NCBI RefSeq assembly: GCF_040654195.1
Contig: NZ_JBFAHM010000005.1
Coordinates: forward strand, 515,758 to 579,757
Source: Hamadaea sp013361475
Lineage (GTDB): Bacteria; Actinomycetota; Actinomycetes; Mycobacteriales; Micromonosporaceae
DNA: 64,000 nt
Direction: 5' to 3'
A model generated the notes under the pieces. It was not told the DNA's origin and ran no database searches. It was given only the letters and a program-made list of their open reading frames with translations. Each line of letters starts with the position of its first letter. Position 1 is the stretch's first letter. This document shows positions 36,431-45,905 of this stretch, piece after piece. Position numbers and translations under genes: made by a program.

Positions 36431-36485
36431 TGTCATCTTCCGATGACACCCGATAATCTAGTTCATCCGAACAAGAAAATCTAGT
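36431..36485 (-). promoter_or_regulatory. Hsp20 promoter region with palindrome and direct repeats
   Basis: TGTCATCTTCCGATGACA (36431-36448) is an 18-bp palindrome 46 bases upstream of the Hsp20 ATG. AATCTAGT occurs twice, at 36455-36462 and 36478-36485, 23 bases apart. No classic HAIR element (CTTGAGT-N7-ACTCAAG) is visible, so the regulator may not be a standard HspR. Confidence 0.5.
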
Positions 36486-36531
36486 CTTACGAGCGCAGAT
36501 TTTCACCTGGATCCGTTGCGCTGCCCACTGA

Positions 36532-37479
36532 TCAGAGCCAGCCGCGGCGGGCGGCGATGACGCCGGCCTGGAAGCGGTTGGCCGCACCGAGGAGGTCGTG
36601 CAGGCGGCTGATCCGGCGGCGCATCGTGCGTACGGACCAGCCGAGCTGGCGGGCGATCGCCTCGTCCTTCAACCCGCTGACCAGCAGCGTCAGCAGTGCG
36701 CGATCGTCCTCGGCCAGGATGTCGTCGGCCGGGGCGTCCAACGGGACCGCCTGCCGCCAGGCCAGCTCCCAGTAGTCCACCAAGGCGTCGAGCAGCGTCG
36801 ACGGCCGGATCACCGCCGCGCGTACGCGGGTGAGGTCGAGCGACAACGGCATCAGGGCGAGCCGCCGATCGGCGATGGCGACCTTCACCCGCAGCCCCGG
36901 CAGCACCCGAGCCTGCTCCCCGTGCCGGACGAGTTCCCGGATGTCGCCCAGGACACCGGGCCACTCCAACGCCTCGGGCGCGTAGATCGCCCGGTACTGC
37001 ACTCCCCGGGCCATCGCCGTCTTCTCCACCGGATTGGAGGTGGTCAGCGCGTACGGGGGGCGATCGAGGGTGATGATCTCCTCCCGGGCCTCCTGCTGGA
37101 GCTGCACGAACCAGCGACCCAGCGCCTCACTGCCGTCGGCGATCTCGATCTCCTCGCCGCGTCCGCTGTGGGCCGACGCGAACAGCGCCGAGAGCCGGGT
37201 CGCCGCCGCCTGCACCTGATCCAGCTCCGCCGCCCGCGTACGCACCAACGCCGTCACCGCCGCCTGCGGTTCGATCGCGGCGTACCGGCGGCGGGAGCCG
37301 GCGAGCCGTCCGACGAGTCCCTGCTCCCGCAACCGGTCGAGGGCGCGCGCGATCCGGTCGGCCGAGTGCCCCAGATCCGCCGCGAGATCGGCGGGGGACG
37401 CCTGATGCCGGGTCAGGATCGCCCGGTAGACCTCCTCGTCGAAGGGGTCGACACCGGCCGCTGTCAGCTCTCCAGACAT
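36532..37479 (-). CDS. TrmB-type/LuxR-HTH transcriptional regulator
   Basis: 315 aa. The N-terminal TrmB-like winged helix (about 1-75, LAADLGHSADRIARALDRLREQGLVG) is followed by a ligand-like middle domain (about 110-240) and a LuxR-type C-terminal helix-turn-helix (about 255-315, DEAIARQLGWSVRTMRRRISRL). Regulators of this build often sit next to secreted subtilisin genes in actinomycetes. It is divergent from the giant S8 protease gene, 92 bases apart. Confidence 0.85.
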   Translation of the reverse strand: MSGELTAAGVDPFDEEVYRAILTRHQASPADLAADLGHSADRIARALDRLREQGLVGRLAGSRRRYAAIEPQAAVTALVRTRAAELDQVQAAATRLSALFASAHSGRGEEIEIADGSEALGRWFVQLQQEAREEIITLDRPPYALTTSNPVEKTAMARGVQYRAIYAPEALEWPGVLGDIRELVRHGEQARVLPGLRVKVAIADRRLALMPLSLDLTRVRAAVIRPSTLLDALVDYWELAWRQAVPLDAPADDILAEDDRALLTLLVSGLKDEAIARQLGWSVRTMRRRISRLHDLLGAANRFQAGVIAARRGWL

Positions 37480-37486
37480 GGGCACG

Positions 37487-37539
37487 ATCTTGGCCCACGT
37501 GTGCCACCGGCAGCAATGGGCCAGAGCGAGATCTTGCCC
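37487..37539. promoter_or_regulatory. Repeats between LuxR-type regulator and protease gene
   Basis: TGGCCCA (37491-37497) and TGGGCCA (37517-37523) form an inverted repeat, and GATCTTGSCC occurs directly repeated near 37487 and 37530. They occupy the shared promoter gap and are operator candidates. Confidence 0.45.
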
Positions 37540-37571
37540 GGCCACCCCGCTCGTCGGTAGGCACAACACCC

Positions 37572-40500
37572 ATGAGGTCCACCCCACCCCGATCCCTCGC
37601 CGTCGCCGTGAGCGCGGTCCTGGCGTTCGGCGGGCTGTCGGCGTACGCGCCGGCGGGTTCCGCCGCCGCGCCCGACCCGCTGCGACGCGTCATCGTCACG
37701 CTGGACGGAGCGGCCGCCGCGACCGCGGCCCCGGCCGGCTCGCTCCGCAACGCCCGTGGCGCCGGTGCCGACCAGGTCGGCCAGGCTCGCCGGGCACTGT
37801 CCGACCGGCAGCACGCCTTCCTCGCCACAGCTCGCGGCAAGGGCGTGCATCCCAAGGCGGAACACCAGTTCACGCTCCTCGTCAACGCGGTCGCGATGAC
37901 CGTGCCCGCGTCCGAGGTGGCCACGCTCGCCAAGGTCCCCGGCGTCACCGGCGTCTACGACAACCTGCGTGTACGCGCGTACACCGACGTGAGCGTGCCG
38001 CTCATCGGCGCCACCGACGTGTGGCAGGAGCAGGACCCGAGCGGTACGCCGGCCACCGGCACCGGAGTGACCGTCGCCGTCATCGACAGCGGCGTGGACT
38101 ACTCGCATCCGGACCTCGGCGGCGGCTTCGGCCCCGGGCACAAGGTCGTCGGCGGCTACGACTACGTGAACGACGACGCCGATCCCATGGACGACAACGG
38201 CCACGGCACGCACGTCGCGGGCATCATCGCGGGCAAGGCCGCGCAGCCCGGTGGGATCACGGGTGTCGCACCCGGTGCTCGGCTCTTGGCGTACAAGGTG
38301 ATGAACGACCAGGGCTTCGGCGAGACCGAGGACATCGTCGCGGCGATCGAGGCCGCGAGCGATCCCGCGAACCCGAACCGCGCGGACGTGATCAACATGA
38401 GCCTGGGCGGGTACGCGGACGGCTTGGACCCGCTGGGCCTGGCGGCCTCGGCCGCGAGCGCGGCCGGGATCGTCGTGGTGGCCGCGGCCGGCAACGACGG
38501 ACCGGGCGCGATGTCGGTCGGCAGCCCCGCCGCGGCGGACGGTGTGATCGCGGTCGGCGCGTCGGTGAGCAATCTGCGCCAGCCGGTGGTCTACCGCGAC
38601 GGCGCGAAGGTGCAGACCTACCGCGGGCAGATCTCGGCGAACCCGGCCACGAGCCCGGTGACCGCGCCGGTCGTCAGCATCGGTTACGGAACGCCGGAGG
38701 AGATCGACGCGGCCGGTGACTTGCACGGCAAGATCGCCCTGCTCAACGGCTATGTCGCGCATACCTTCTACGACCTGTGGCAGGAGCAGATCGACCTCGC
38801 CAAGGACCTGGAGAAGCGCGGCGCCTTGGCGCTGCTCGGTGGTCAGGACGCGACTGGGGGACCGGTGCTCGCCGCCGCCTCCGGGGTACCCGCGACCGCC
38901 TCGACGGGGAAGATCACCGCGCGGCCCGGCGTGACCGAGTCCGGTGATCTCTACCGGATGGATTCGCTGGTCGTGCTGGGCATGGACGAGACGCAGTATC
39001 CCGAGCTGGCAGCGTTGCTGGCCCAGGGACCGCTGACGTTGCAGATCCGAAGCGAGGACGCGACCGACCAGATCGCGTCGTTCTCCTCGCGCGGCCCGTC
39101 GCTGCGATGGGGGCTGAAGCCGGACATCGTCGCGCCCGGCTATGAGATCCGCTCGACCGTCCCGACCAGCCTGTTCGGGCCGGGCCAGTACCGCCTGTCC
39201 GGCACCTCGATGGCCGCGCCGCACGTGGCGGGCGCGGCGGCGCTGCTGCGTCAGCTGCACCCGGACGAGTCCGCGTCGCAGATCTCGGCCTCGCTGATCG
39301 GATCGGCGAAGCCGTTGTCGACCGGACCCACCACGTCGGGCGCGGGCCGGTTGGACGTCGCGGCGGCGGCTCGGACCGTGCTGTCGGCAACCCCGTCGAC
39401 CATCTCGTACGGGCTGGCGGACCTGTCGTCCGGCACCGTCGGTGGAACCCGCACTGTGACTGTCCGCAACGAATCCCCGAAGCCGGTGGCCATGCGGCTC
39501 GCCGCGAGCAGCCGCGACGTCTCCGTCAAGCCGGACCGGGTCACCGTTCCGGCGAACGGCACCGCCACCGTGACCGTGACGCTGAAGGCCAAGCGCCCGA
39601 CGGCCGACACGGAGATCGCCGGGTACGTCACGGCTACCTCGTCGGCAGGCCAAGTCACCATTCCGTACCTACTGGTGGTGCACCCGCTCGTCGTGCAGGC
39701 GTCACCGGACCCCAGCGACGGGCACTCGACGGTGTGGGTGCAGTCCTGGACCGGGCTGACCGCCCCGCCGGTGATCACGGTGGACCGTCCGCGCGGCCGG
39801 TCGTACACCGTGACCACCCAGCCGAACGCGTCCGGTGGCTACGTCGCCACCCTCGACGAGTCGGCGGACGGGGCGTACGCCGTGACGGCGCAAGCCACGG
39901 CGGTCTCCGGTCAGCGCCTGATCGGCTGGGGCGGGTTCGAGGTGACGCCGGAGTCCACGCGGGGATCGGCGTGGCAGCCGATCGGCCCCAACAGCGGCGG
40001 CGGCTTCCTCGCCACCGGCCCGTCCGGCACCGGCATCCTCGCGACGGAGGACACGGCGTCCCCATGGGTCACCGGGGACCAGGGCGCCACCTGGAAGCAG
40101 TCCGCGCGGCTGCCCATCAGCGGCGCGGCCGGCTTGCTCGAACCCGTCGCCGACGCGGCCAACCCCGACCGGATGTGGTACCCCGTCAACGATCCCATGA
40201 CGGGCGGGCGGATTCTGCGTACGGACGATCGTGGGAAGACCTGGGAGACGCTGCCGCTGCCCGCCAACGGCTGGATCGGACAGCTGGTCTCGGACACGCA
40301 GACCAAGGTGCTGGTCGCCCTCGTCGGGGACAGCCGGCTCCAGGTCAGCTGGAACGGCGGCGACAGCTGGACGGCGTACGACACCGGGGTGGCCGAGCCG
40401 GTCACGAAGATCGGTCTGGGCAACGGAGACCTCTACCTCGGCACCGCGAGCGGTGTGTGGAAACGGCCGGGCATCGTCGACGCCGCGGTCAACGTCTACT

Positions 40501-41735
40501 CGAACACCCGGTACGTCTCGCAATTGGTCGCCGACGACGGCGTGGTGGCGGTCCTGGTCGGGCAGACCGGCGTGGTGGGCTCGCACGACGGCGGCCAGAC
40601 CTGGAACACCTTGTACGCCAAGTCGTTCGGCCCGTACGAGCTGCGCCAGTCCGGCGGCGACCTCTACGTCATCACGTACATCGGGGACGGCCTGATCGGG
40701 CACGACCACGGGCGTACCTGGGAGAGGATCGAACCGCCCTCGGGCGCGGACATCGATCGGGACTTCGACCACTGGGGACAGTCGACCGTCGTCACCAACA
40801 CCTCCGGGGTGTACTCCCTCCTTCCCGACGGATACCGGCGGCTGGGCGTCCAGTCGGCCAGCGTCACCAGCCTCACCGTGGCTGGGGCGGAGCTGATCGC
40901 CGGGACCGGCAACGGGATCTACCGGACGAGCACGTCTTCGACCACGCCCGAGTGGGGTGCGGCCGACGGCGAGGGATACGTCGGGGCGGAAGTCCCGTTG
41001 GTGGCGGTCTCGCCGCAGAACCCGACGGTCGTGTGGAAGGTCCGGACCAACGCCTTCGGCGGCTTCGACGTGGATCGCAGCGGCGACAGCGGGGTCACCT
41101 GGGAGACCAAGGCCCACCAGAACGGCATCCCGCTCGCGCTGCTCGTGCACCCGGCCGACCCGGACCGCGTCTCGGTCAGCTGGGGCCGCATCGACGCGGT
41201 CGCCACGTTGAGCACCGCCGACGGGGGCCAGACCTGGAAGAACCTCTACCAGGACCGGTACGCCACGGCGCTCGCCGGTGACCCGGCCAAACCGAACCGC
41301 ATGTGGTACGGCACGCCGGAAGGGCTCTACCGGTCCGACGACGGGGGTGTGACCTCGACGAAGGTCCTCGACGGACAGGTCAACGCGATCTCGTTCGACG
41401 GTCGCCGGATGGTCGTCGGCGGTTCGCAGCTGTGGTCGAGCACCGATGGCGGAGCCACTTTCCGTGCCGGCGACGCCGGGCCGCTCGATTTGTGGGTCTC
41501 CGACATCGTCCAGGTCAACGGCGTGTATTACGCGGCGACGACCAGCTACTCGGCGTACGGGGTGCTCAAGGGCGGGCGTGGCGTGCTGCGCAGCACCGAC
41601 GGTGGGCGTACGTGGCACAACGTGTCGAACGCGCTCCAGAACCTCGACGTGCTGTCGCTGGCGGTCAGCGGCGACGGGAAGTGGTTGTTCGCCGGTACGC
41701 GAAACGGCGGTGTCCACCGGCTCGCTCTGAGCTGA
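37572..41735 (+). CDS. Giant secreted S8 subtilisin with C-terminal BNR beta-propeller
   Basis: 1387 aa. Signal peptide (about 1-33), I9-like propeptide (about 38-135), then the S8 domain with Asp172 (VAVIDSGVDYSHPD), His211 (NGHGTHVAGI) and Ser546 (GTSMAAPHVAG). An insertion of about 170 residues (about 325-480) resembles a PA domain. Ig-like domains follow (about 605-790). The last ~590 residues contain about ten Asp boxes such as DQGATWKQS, NGGDSWTAY, HDGGQTWNTL and TDGGRTWHNV, forming a sortilin/BNR-like propeller. The propeller may bind a glycan or protein surface. No RBS beyond a weak one; start ATG at 37572 gives a good signal peptide. Confidence 0.9.
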   Translation: MRSTPPRSLAVAVSAVLAFGGLSAYAPAGSAAAPDPLRRVIVTLDGAAAATAAPAGSLRNARGAGADQVGQARRALSDRQHAFLATARGKGVHPKAEHQFTLLVNAVAMTVPASEVATLAKVPGVTGVYDNLRVRAYTDVSVPLIGATDVWQEQDPSGTPATGTGVTVAVIDSGVDYSHPDLGGGFGPGHKVVGGYDYVNDDADPMDDNGHGTHVAGIIAGKAAQPGGITGVAPGARLLAYKVMNDQGFGETEDIVAAIEAASDPANPNRADVINMSLGGYADGLDPLGLAASAASAAGIVVVAAAGNDGPGAMSVGSPAAADGVIAVGASVSNLRQPVVYRDGAKVQTYRGQISANPATSPVTAPVVSIGYGTPEEIDAAGDLHGKIALLNGYVAHTFYDLWQEQIDLAKDLEKRGALALLGGQDATGGPVLAAASGVPATASTGKITARPGVTESGDLYRMDSLVVLGMDETQYPELAALLAQGPLTLQIRSEDATDQIASFSSRGPSLRWGLKPDIVAPGYEIRSTVPTSLFGPGQYRLSGTSMAAPHVAGAAALLRQLHPDESASQISASLIGSAKPLSTGPTTSGAGRLDVAAAARTVLSATPSTISYGLADLSSGTVGGTRTVTVRNESPKPVAMRLAASSRDVSVKPDRVTVPANGTATVTVTLKAKRPTADTEIAGYVTATSSAGQVTIPYLLVVHPLVVQASPDPSDGHSTVWVQSWTGLTAPPVITVDRPRGRSYTVTTQPNASGGYVATLDESADGAYAVTAQATAVSGQRLIGWGGFEVTPESTRGSAWQPIGPNSGGGFLATGPSGTGILATEDTASPWVTGDQGATWKQSARLPISGAAGLLEPVADAANPDRMWYPVNDPMTGGRILRTDDRGKTWETLPLPANGWIGQLVSDTQTKVLVALVGDSRLQVSWNGGDSWTAYDTGVAEPVTKIGLGNGDLYLGTASGVWKRPGIVDAAVNVYSNTRYVSQLVADDGVVAVLVGQTGVVGSHDGGQTWNTLYAKSFGPYELRQSGGDLYVITYIGDGLIGHDHGRTWERIEPPSGADIDRDFDHWGQSTVVTNTSGVYSLLPDGYRRLGVQSASVTSLTVAGAELIAGTGNGIYRTSTSSTTPEWGAADGEGYVGAEVPLVAVSPQNPTVVWKVRTNAFGGFDVDRSGDSGVTWETKAHQNGIPLALLVHPADPDRVSVSWGRIDAVATLSTADGGQTWKNLYQDRYATALAGDPAKPNRMWYGTPEGLYRSDDGGVTSTKVLDGQVNAISFDGRRMVVGGSQLWSSTDGGATFRAGDAGPLDLWVSDIVQVNGVYYAATTSYSAYGVLKGGRGVLRSTDGGRTWHNVSNALQNLDVLSLAVSGDGKWLFAGTRNGGVHRLALS

Positions 41736-41751
41736 GTTCCCCCGGCGGGCG

Positions 41752-41810
41752 CTGGATCAGGGTTCTAGGTCGAATCTTGGCGCAAGATTCGACCGGGAAC
41801 CCTGATCCAG
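41752..41810. repeat. 59-bp palindromic element, copy 5
   Basis: 59 bp with loop GCG and one arm mismatch class (TCTAGG against CCGGGA). It lies between the convergent protease and ABC exporter genes, where it could also stop transcription. Confidence 0.93.
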
Positions 41811-41829
41811 CGCCCACATGGGCAGCCGG

Positions 41830-43590
41830 TCAGAGGAGTGAGGCGTATGCCCCGGCGGAAGCGACGAGGGAGTCGTGCGTACCGGTCTCGACGATCCGGC
41901 CGTCGCGCATGACGACGATGCGGTCGGCGGTGCGGATCGTCGACAGCCGGTGTGCGACGACGAATACCGTACGCCCGTGGACCAGCCGTTCCAGGGCCTG
42001 CTGGATGAGGCGTTCGGAGTGGGTGTCCAGAGCCGAGGTCGCCTCGTCGAGCACCAGGATGCGGGGGTCGCGGATCAGTGCCCGGGCGATGGCCAGCCGC
42101 TGCCGCTGGCCGCCGGACAGCCGCGCCCCGCGTTCGCCCACGACGGTGTCGACCCCGTCGGGCAGGGCGTCGATGAAGTCGAGCGCGTTGGCGTCGGCCA
42201 GCGCTTCGCGTACGCGCTCCAGCGAGACGTCGGGCAGCCCGTAGGCGACGTTGTCGCGGATCGTGCCCTCGAACAGGATGGGCTCCTGGGGCACCACCGA
42301 GACGAAGGTCCGGTAAGACCGGAGGTCCAACTCCTGCATGTCCCGGCCGTCCAGCAGGATCCGGCCGGACGTCGGCCGCAGGAATCCGATGACCAGGTTG
42401 AGCACGGTCGACTTCCCCGCGCCGGACGCCCCGACGAAGGCGATCCGTTCCCCGGCCGCCACCGTCAGGTTGAAGTCCTCGACGGCCGCGCCTGATCCGC
42501 CCGCGTACGCGTACCCGACGGAATCGAAGGCGACCTCGCCCCGCACCTCGGTGACCTTCGCCTTGGCCTCGTTGGTCTCCAGGTCGGGTTCCTGGAGGAC
42601 CTCGCCGACGGAGCGGACCGATTCGAGGCCGCGCACGAAGATCGGGCCGAGGCTCATGAGCCCGGTGGTGGCGGAGGTGAGCGTGCCGAAGAACGCGCTG
42701 AGCATCACGACGTCGCCGGGGGTGATCCAGCCCGAGTACGCCGCGAGCGCCGCGCTGGTGAGGCAGCCCGCGCCGAGCACGTTGAGCGTCGTCCAGGCGA
42801 GCGCGCCGAAGCGGCCGTTGAGCACGTCGACCCGTAGGCCGGCTTCGAAGACCCGCCACAGCGTGCCGTCGACCCGGCGGAGGGCGGTCCGTTCGAGGCC
42901 GTGCGCGCGGGTGATCGGGATGAGGGTCGTCATCTCGGAGACGCGGGTCGACAACTGCTCGACCTCGCGGCGGAACCGTTCGTTGTCGGTACGCATCCGC
43001 CCGCGCAGCTTCATGGCCAGGACCGCGGCGCACGGGACGATGACCACGAAGACGGGCAGGAACGCGGGCGCCCGGAAGGCGATCACGATCAGCCCGCCGA
43101 GCAGCATCATCACCGCGCTCAGCCCGATGTCGCCGGTCTGCTGCACCATCTGCTCGACGTTCTCGACGTCGCGGATCACCTTGTTCTGCAACGCCCCGGC
43201 GCTCATCCGGGAGTAGTAGCCGATGGACAGCTGCTGCATGCGGTGGCACAACCCGGAGCGCAACCGGGTGCCCATGCGGCGTACCGTCCCCGCCCAGCAG
43301 CGGACGTAGAGGACGTGGAACGGGTAGTTCAGGCTCAATGACGCGATGAGCAGACCGGCCGACAGCCACAGCTCGGCGACCGGCCGGTGCTGGACGACGA
43401 CGTCGATGAGGTTGGCGGTGACCAGCGGCAACAGCCAGGTGGGGCTGTGTTTGAGGGCGAAGGCGAGGATGCCGAGCGCCAGTCGGCGGCGGTCCTGTCT
43501 CAGCAGGTACGCGACGGTGCGTACGGGGTGTTCGCCGGAGTAACGATGATCGAGGGGGTCGGCGTGTGCGGACACGACCTTGATCTTCAC
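41830..43590 (-). CDS. ABC exporter half-transporter (MDR/lipid type)
   Basis: 586 aa, membrane domain plus ATPase in one chain. About six helices (residues 30-320), then Walker A GASGAGKST (about 385-393), Q-loop VVPQEP, signature LSGGQRQRLAIARAL, Walker B ILVLDEATSALD and the switch His in VAHRLST. It works as a dimer exporting a lipid or drug; the identity of the substrate is unknown. GTG start at 43590 is weakly supported because no clear Shine-Dalgarno is seen. The kinase gene upstream on the same strand is 52 bases away. Confidence 0.87.
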   Translation of the reverse strand: MKIKVVSAHADPLDHRYSGEHPVRTVAYLLRQDRRRLALGILAFALKHSPTWLLPLVTANLIDVVVQHRPVAELWLSAGLLIASLSLNYPFHVLYVRCWAGTVRRMGTRLRSGLCHRMQQLSIGYYSRMSAGALQNKVIRDVENVEQMVQQTGDIGLSAVMMLLGGLIVIAFRAPAFLPVFVVIVPCAAVLAMKLRGRMRTDNERFRREVEQLSTRVSEMTTLIPITRAHGLERTALRRVDGTLWRVFEAGLRVDVLNGRFGALAWTTLNVLGAGCLTSAALAAYSGWITPGDVVMLSAFFGTLTSATTGLMSLGPIFVRGLESVRSVGEVLQEPDLETNEAKAKVTEVRGEVAFDSVGYAYAGGSGAAVEDFNLTVAAGERIAFVGASGAGKSTVLNLVIGFLRPTSGRILLDGRDMQELDLRSYRTFVSVVPQEPILFEGTIRDNVAYGLPDVSLERVREALADANALDFIDALPDGVDTVVGERGARLSGGQRQRLAIARALIRDPRILVLDEATSALDTHSERLIQQALERLVHGRTVFVVAHRLSTIRTADRIVVMRDGRIVETGTHDSLVASAGAYASLL

Positions 43591-43642
43591 CCGGAGGCGG
43601 TGGTCGGGGGCAAGAGGCGCCGGGTGTTTCCGGACACACGGA

Positions 43643-44995
43643 CTACAGGGCGTTCTCCAGCTGGTCGATGAGAGCGGTGAGCCGTTCGGCCGTGGCCGCG
43701 TCGAGCTGACCGTCCTCGGCGAAGTCGGTGACCTTCTTCCGGAGGTCGCCGACCTTGTCCGCCGCCTCGTCCGGATCGTCGTCCAGCTTCTTGCGGATGT
43801 CGTCGATGCGGCGGCTCAGATCCCGCGCCCGGCTGTTCGGCAGTCCGGCGGAGTCCACCACGGCGGCGATCTCGTCGAGGATGTCCTCGGGCGACCTGGC
43901 CTCGGCGCTGGACGGCGACGGGCTCGGCTCGTCCGACGGCGTGGACGCCGGGGCCGCCGACGTGGCGGTGCCCTGCGGCGGAAGCGTCGCAGACCGGTCG
44001 GAGAGGCTGTAGATCAGCATGATCACCAACAGCACCGCCAGCGCGCCGCCGGTGAGGAGGAACGCCGGGAGCAGCCGCGAGCGCCGCTGGGGCGGCTTCG
44101 ACGGCAGCGCGGCCACCATGGTCGGCGGGGGCGCTGCGGTGGGCCGGGCGACCCCAGCGGCGTACGCCGTCGGCGCGGGACCGCTGCCGAGCGCGGTGGG
44201 CAGCGCGGCAGCCAGCGCGGACGCGGTCGGCCGCCGGTTCGGGTCGGCGGACAGGCAAGCCGTCGTGAGCGCGGCCAGCCGAGGGGGCACCCGGTCGATC
44301 GGCGGGATCTCCGCCGGAGCCGCCGCGAACGTCTCCTGCCAGTCGGCGTACGCCCGCGGCGGCCGGCCGGTCAGCATCTCGTAGAGCACGACACCGAGCG
44401 AGTAGACGTCGGCGGCCGGCGTCGCGGCGCCTGGTCGCAGTCGTTCCGGCGCGGTGTAGGTGGGCGTGCCGATGAGTCGTCCGCCGTCGGAGTCCCGGCC
44501 GTTGGCCAACGTGGCGATCCCGAAGTCGAGGATCTTCACCCCGGCCGCCGTCAGCATGATGTTGCCCGGCTTGACGTCGCGGTGCACCACGCCGAGCCGG
44601 TGCGCCTCGGCCAGCCCCGACGCGACCTGGGCGGCGATCGCCGCGGCCTCCGGCGGCGGCAGCGGCCCCGACCGCAGCCGGTCGGCCAGTGTCACGCCCT
44701 CGACGAACTCCATGACCAGGTAGGGGACGTGCCCGGTGGACGTGGGCACCTCGCCGTAGTCGTGCACCTGGGCGACGTTCGGGTGGGCGATCCGGGCGAT
44801 CGCGCGGGCCTCCCGCAGCGTCGCCTGCCATAACGTCGGATCGGCGGCCAGCGACGAGTCGAGCGCCTTGACCGCGACCGGGCGGCCGAGCACGCCGTCG
44901 GTCGCCCGCCACACCTCCGACATGCCGCCCCGGCCGATCAGCTCCCGCAGGGTGAACCGGTCGTGAATCCGTTGGCCTGGGCTGAACGCGGACAT
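43643..44995 (-). CDS. Membrane Ser/Thr protein kinase (PknB-like)
   Basis: 450 aa. Kinase domain (about 1-260): Gly loop IGRGGMSEVW, ATP-binding Lys43 in VAVKAL, catalytic HRDVKPGN with Asp140, DFG in ILDFGIA, and APE in TAPERL. A Pro/Ala linker and one membrane helix (about 318-340) follow. The short Ser/Pro outer tail ends in a helical module rather than PASTA repeats. It likely phosphorylates cytoplasmic targets in response to an outer signal. Confidence 0.9.
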   Translation of the reverse strand: MSAFSPGQRIHDRFTLRELIGRGGMSEVWRATDGVLGRPVAVKALDSSLAADPTLWQATLREARAIARIAHPNVAQVHDYGEVPTSTGHVPYLVMEFVEGVTLADRLRSGPLPPPEAAAIAAQVASGLAEAHRLGVVHRDVKPGNIMLTAAGVKILDFGIATLANGRDSDGGRLIGTPTYTAPERLRPGAATPAADVYSLGVVLYEMLTGRPPRAYADWQETFAAAPAEIPPIDRVPPRLAALTTACLSADPNRRPTASALAAALPTALGSGPAPTAYAAGVARPTAAPPPTMVAALPSKPPQRRSRLLPAFLLTGGALAVLLVIMLIYSLSDRSATLPPQGTATSAAPASTPSDEPSPSPSSAEARSPEDILDEIAAVVDSAGLPNSRARDLSRRIDDIRKKLDDDPDEAADKVGDLRKKVTDFAEDGQLDAATAERLTALIDQLENAL

Positions 44996-45041
44996 GCCGG
45001 ACAGTCTGCCCGGCCCGCCGACGTCCGCGCCACTCGGCCGG

Positions 45042-45905
45042 TCACAACGTAAGCGCGGTCTCCACCGCCCAGTCGACCGCCGCGGCGATATCGACCACGG
45101 GGTAGCGGACCGCCCGGATCGTCCGGTCCTCGTCGATCACCAGGATCAGCCGCTTCAGCCGGTGCCGCTCGCCCGCGCGGAACACGGGCAGGCGCAAGGC
45201 CGCGGCCAGCCCGAGATCCACGTCGCTCAGCAGGCTGAAGGGGATGCCCTCGGCCGTGGCGAAGGCCTGCTGCTCGTCCGGCCGCTGCGTGCTCACCCCC
45301 CGCACCGCGATCCCCGCTGTCGCCAAGCGGGGATACGCCTTGAGGAACAGCCGGTTCTCGAGAGTGCAGCCCACCGCACCGGGTATCGCGGACCATCCGG
45401 ACGGCAGGGGAGTGGGGGCGCCCGTCGCCGGATAGGTGAACAGCACGGCCGGTCCGGCCAGGGCGTCGACCGTGCCGCCGTCGGCGCTCGGCAGCTGGAC
45501 CACCGGCGTCGTCTGCCCGGTCAGCTCGCGTACGCGGTGAGCGGTGGCGGACTCGTCGGAGTCGACGGCGGTCAGCGAGCCGTCGCCGAGCAGCCAGCGG
45601 TCGCCCCAGTCCTGCAGCGCGACGACCACCCCGATCAGCTCACGACCCGCCTCGGTCAGCTCGTACGCGTACCGCACGGGCCCGGTCTGGTAGGGCTCCC
45701 GCCGCAGGACCCCGTCGGCGATGAGCCCGGTGAGGCGTTCGGTGAGGACCTTCCGGGAGATGCCGAGTTCGGCGACGAGGTCGTCGAACCGCTGGTGGCC
45801 GCGCGCGATGTCCCGCAGGATGAGCACACTCCACCCATCGCCGAGGACATTGACCGTTTGGGCGACCCCGCATGACGGATCGGGCGACCAAGTGTTGCGC
45901 GGCAT
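45042..45905 (-). CDS. HxlR-type winged helix fused to a peroxiredoxin-like domain
   Basis: 287 aa. Residues 1-110 form an HxlR/DUF24 DNA-binding domain (CGVAQTVNVLGDGWSVLILRDIARGHQRFDDL, then ISRKVLTERLTGLI). Residues about 130-287 form an AhpC/TSA thioredoxin-fold domain. PGAVGCTLENRLF carries a peroxidatic-type Cys180, LLSDVDLGLAAALRLP matches BCP/PrxQ proteins, and the end RLILVIDEDRTIRAVRYP is typical. HxlR proteins are often redox sensing, so a built-in peroxide or thiol-oxidation switch is an inference. No frameshift joins the parts. Confidence 0.85.
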   Translation of the reverse strand: MPRNTWSPDPSCGVAQTVNVLGDGWSVLILRDIARGHQRFDDLVAELGISRKVLTERLTGLIADGVLRREPYQTGPVRYAYELTEAGRELIGVVVALQDWGDRWLLGDGSLTAVDSDESATAHRVRELTGQTTPVVQLPSADGGTVDALAGPAVLFTYPATGAPTPLPSGWSAIPGAVGCTLENRLFLKAYPRLATAGIAVRGVSTQRPDEQQAFATAEGIPFSLLSDVDLGLAAALRLPVFRAGERHRLKRLILVIDEDRTIRAVRYPVVDIAAAVDWAVETALTL

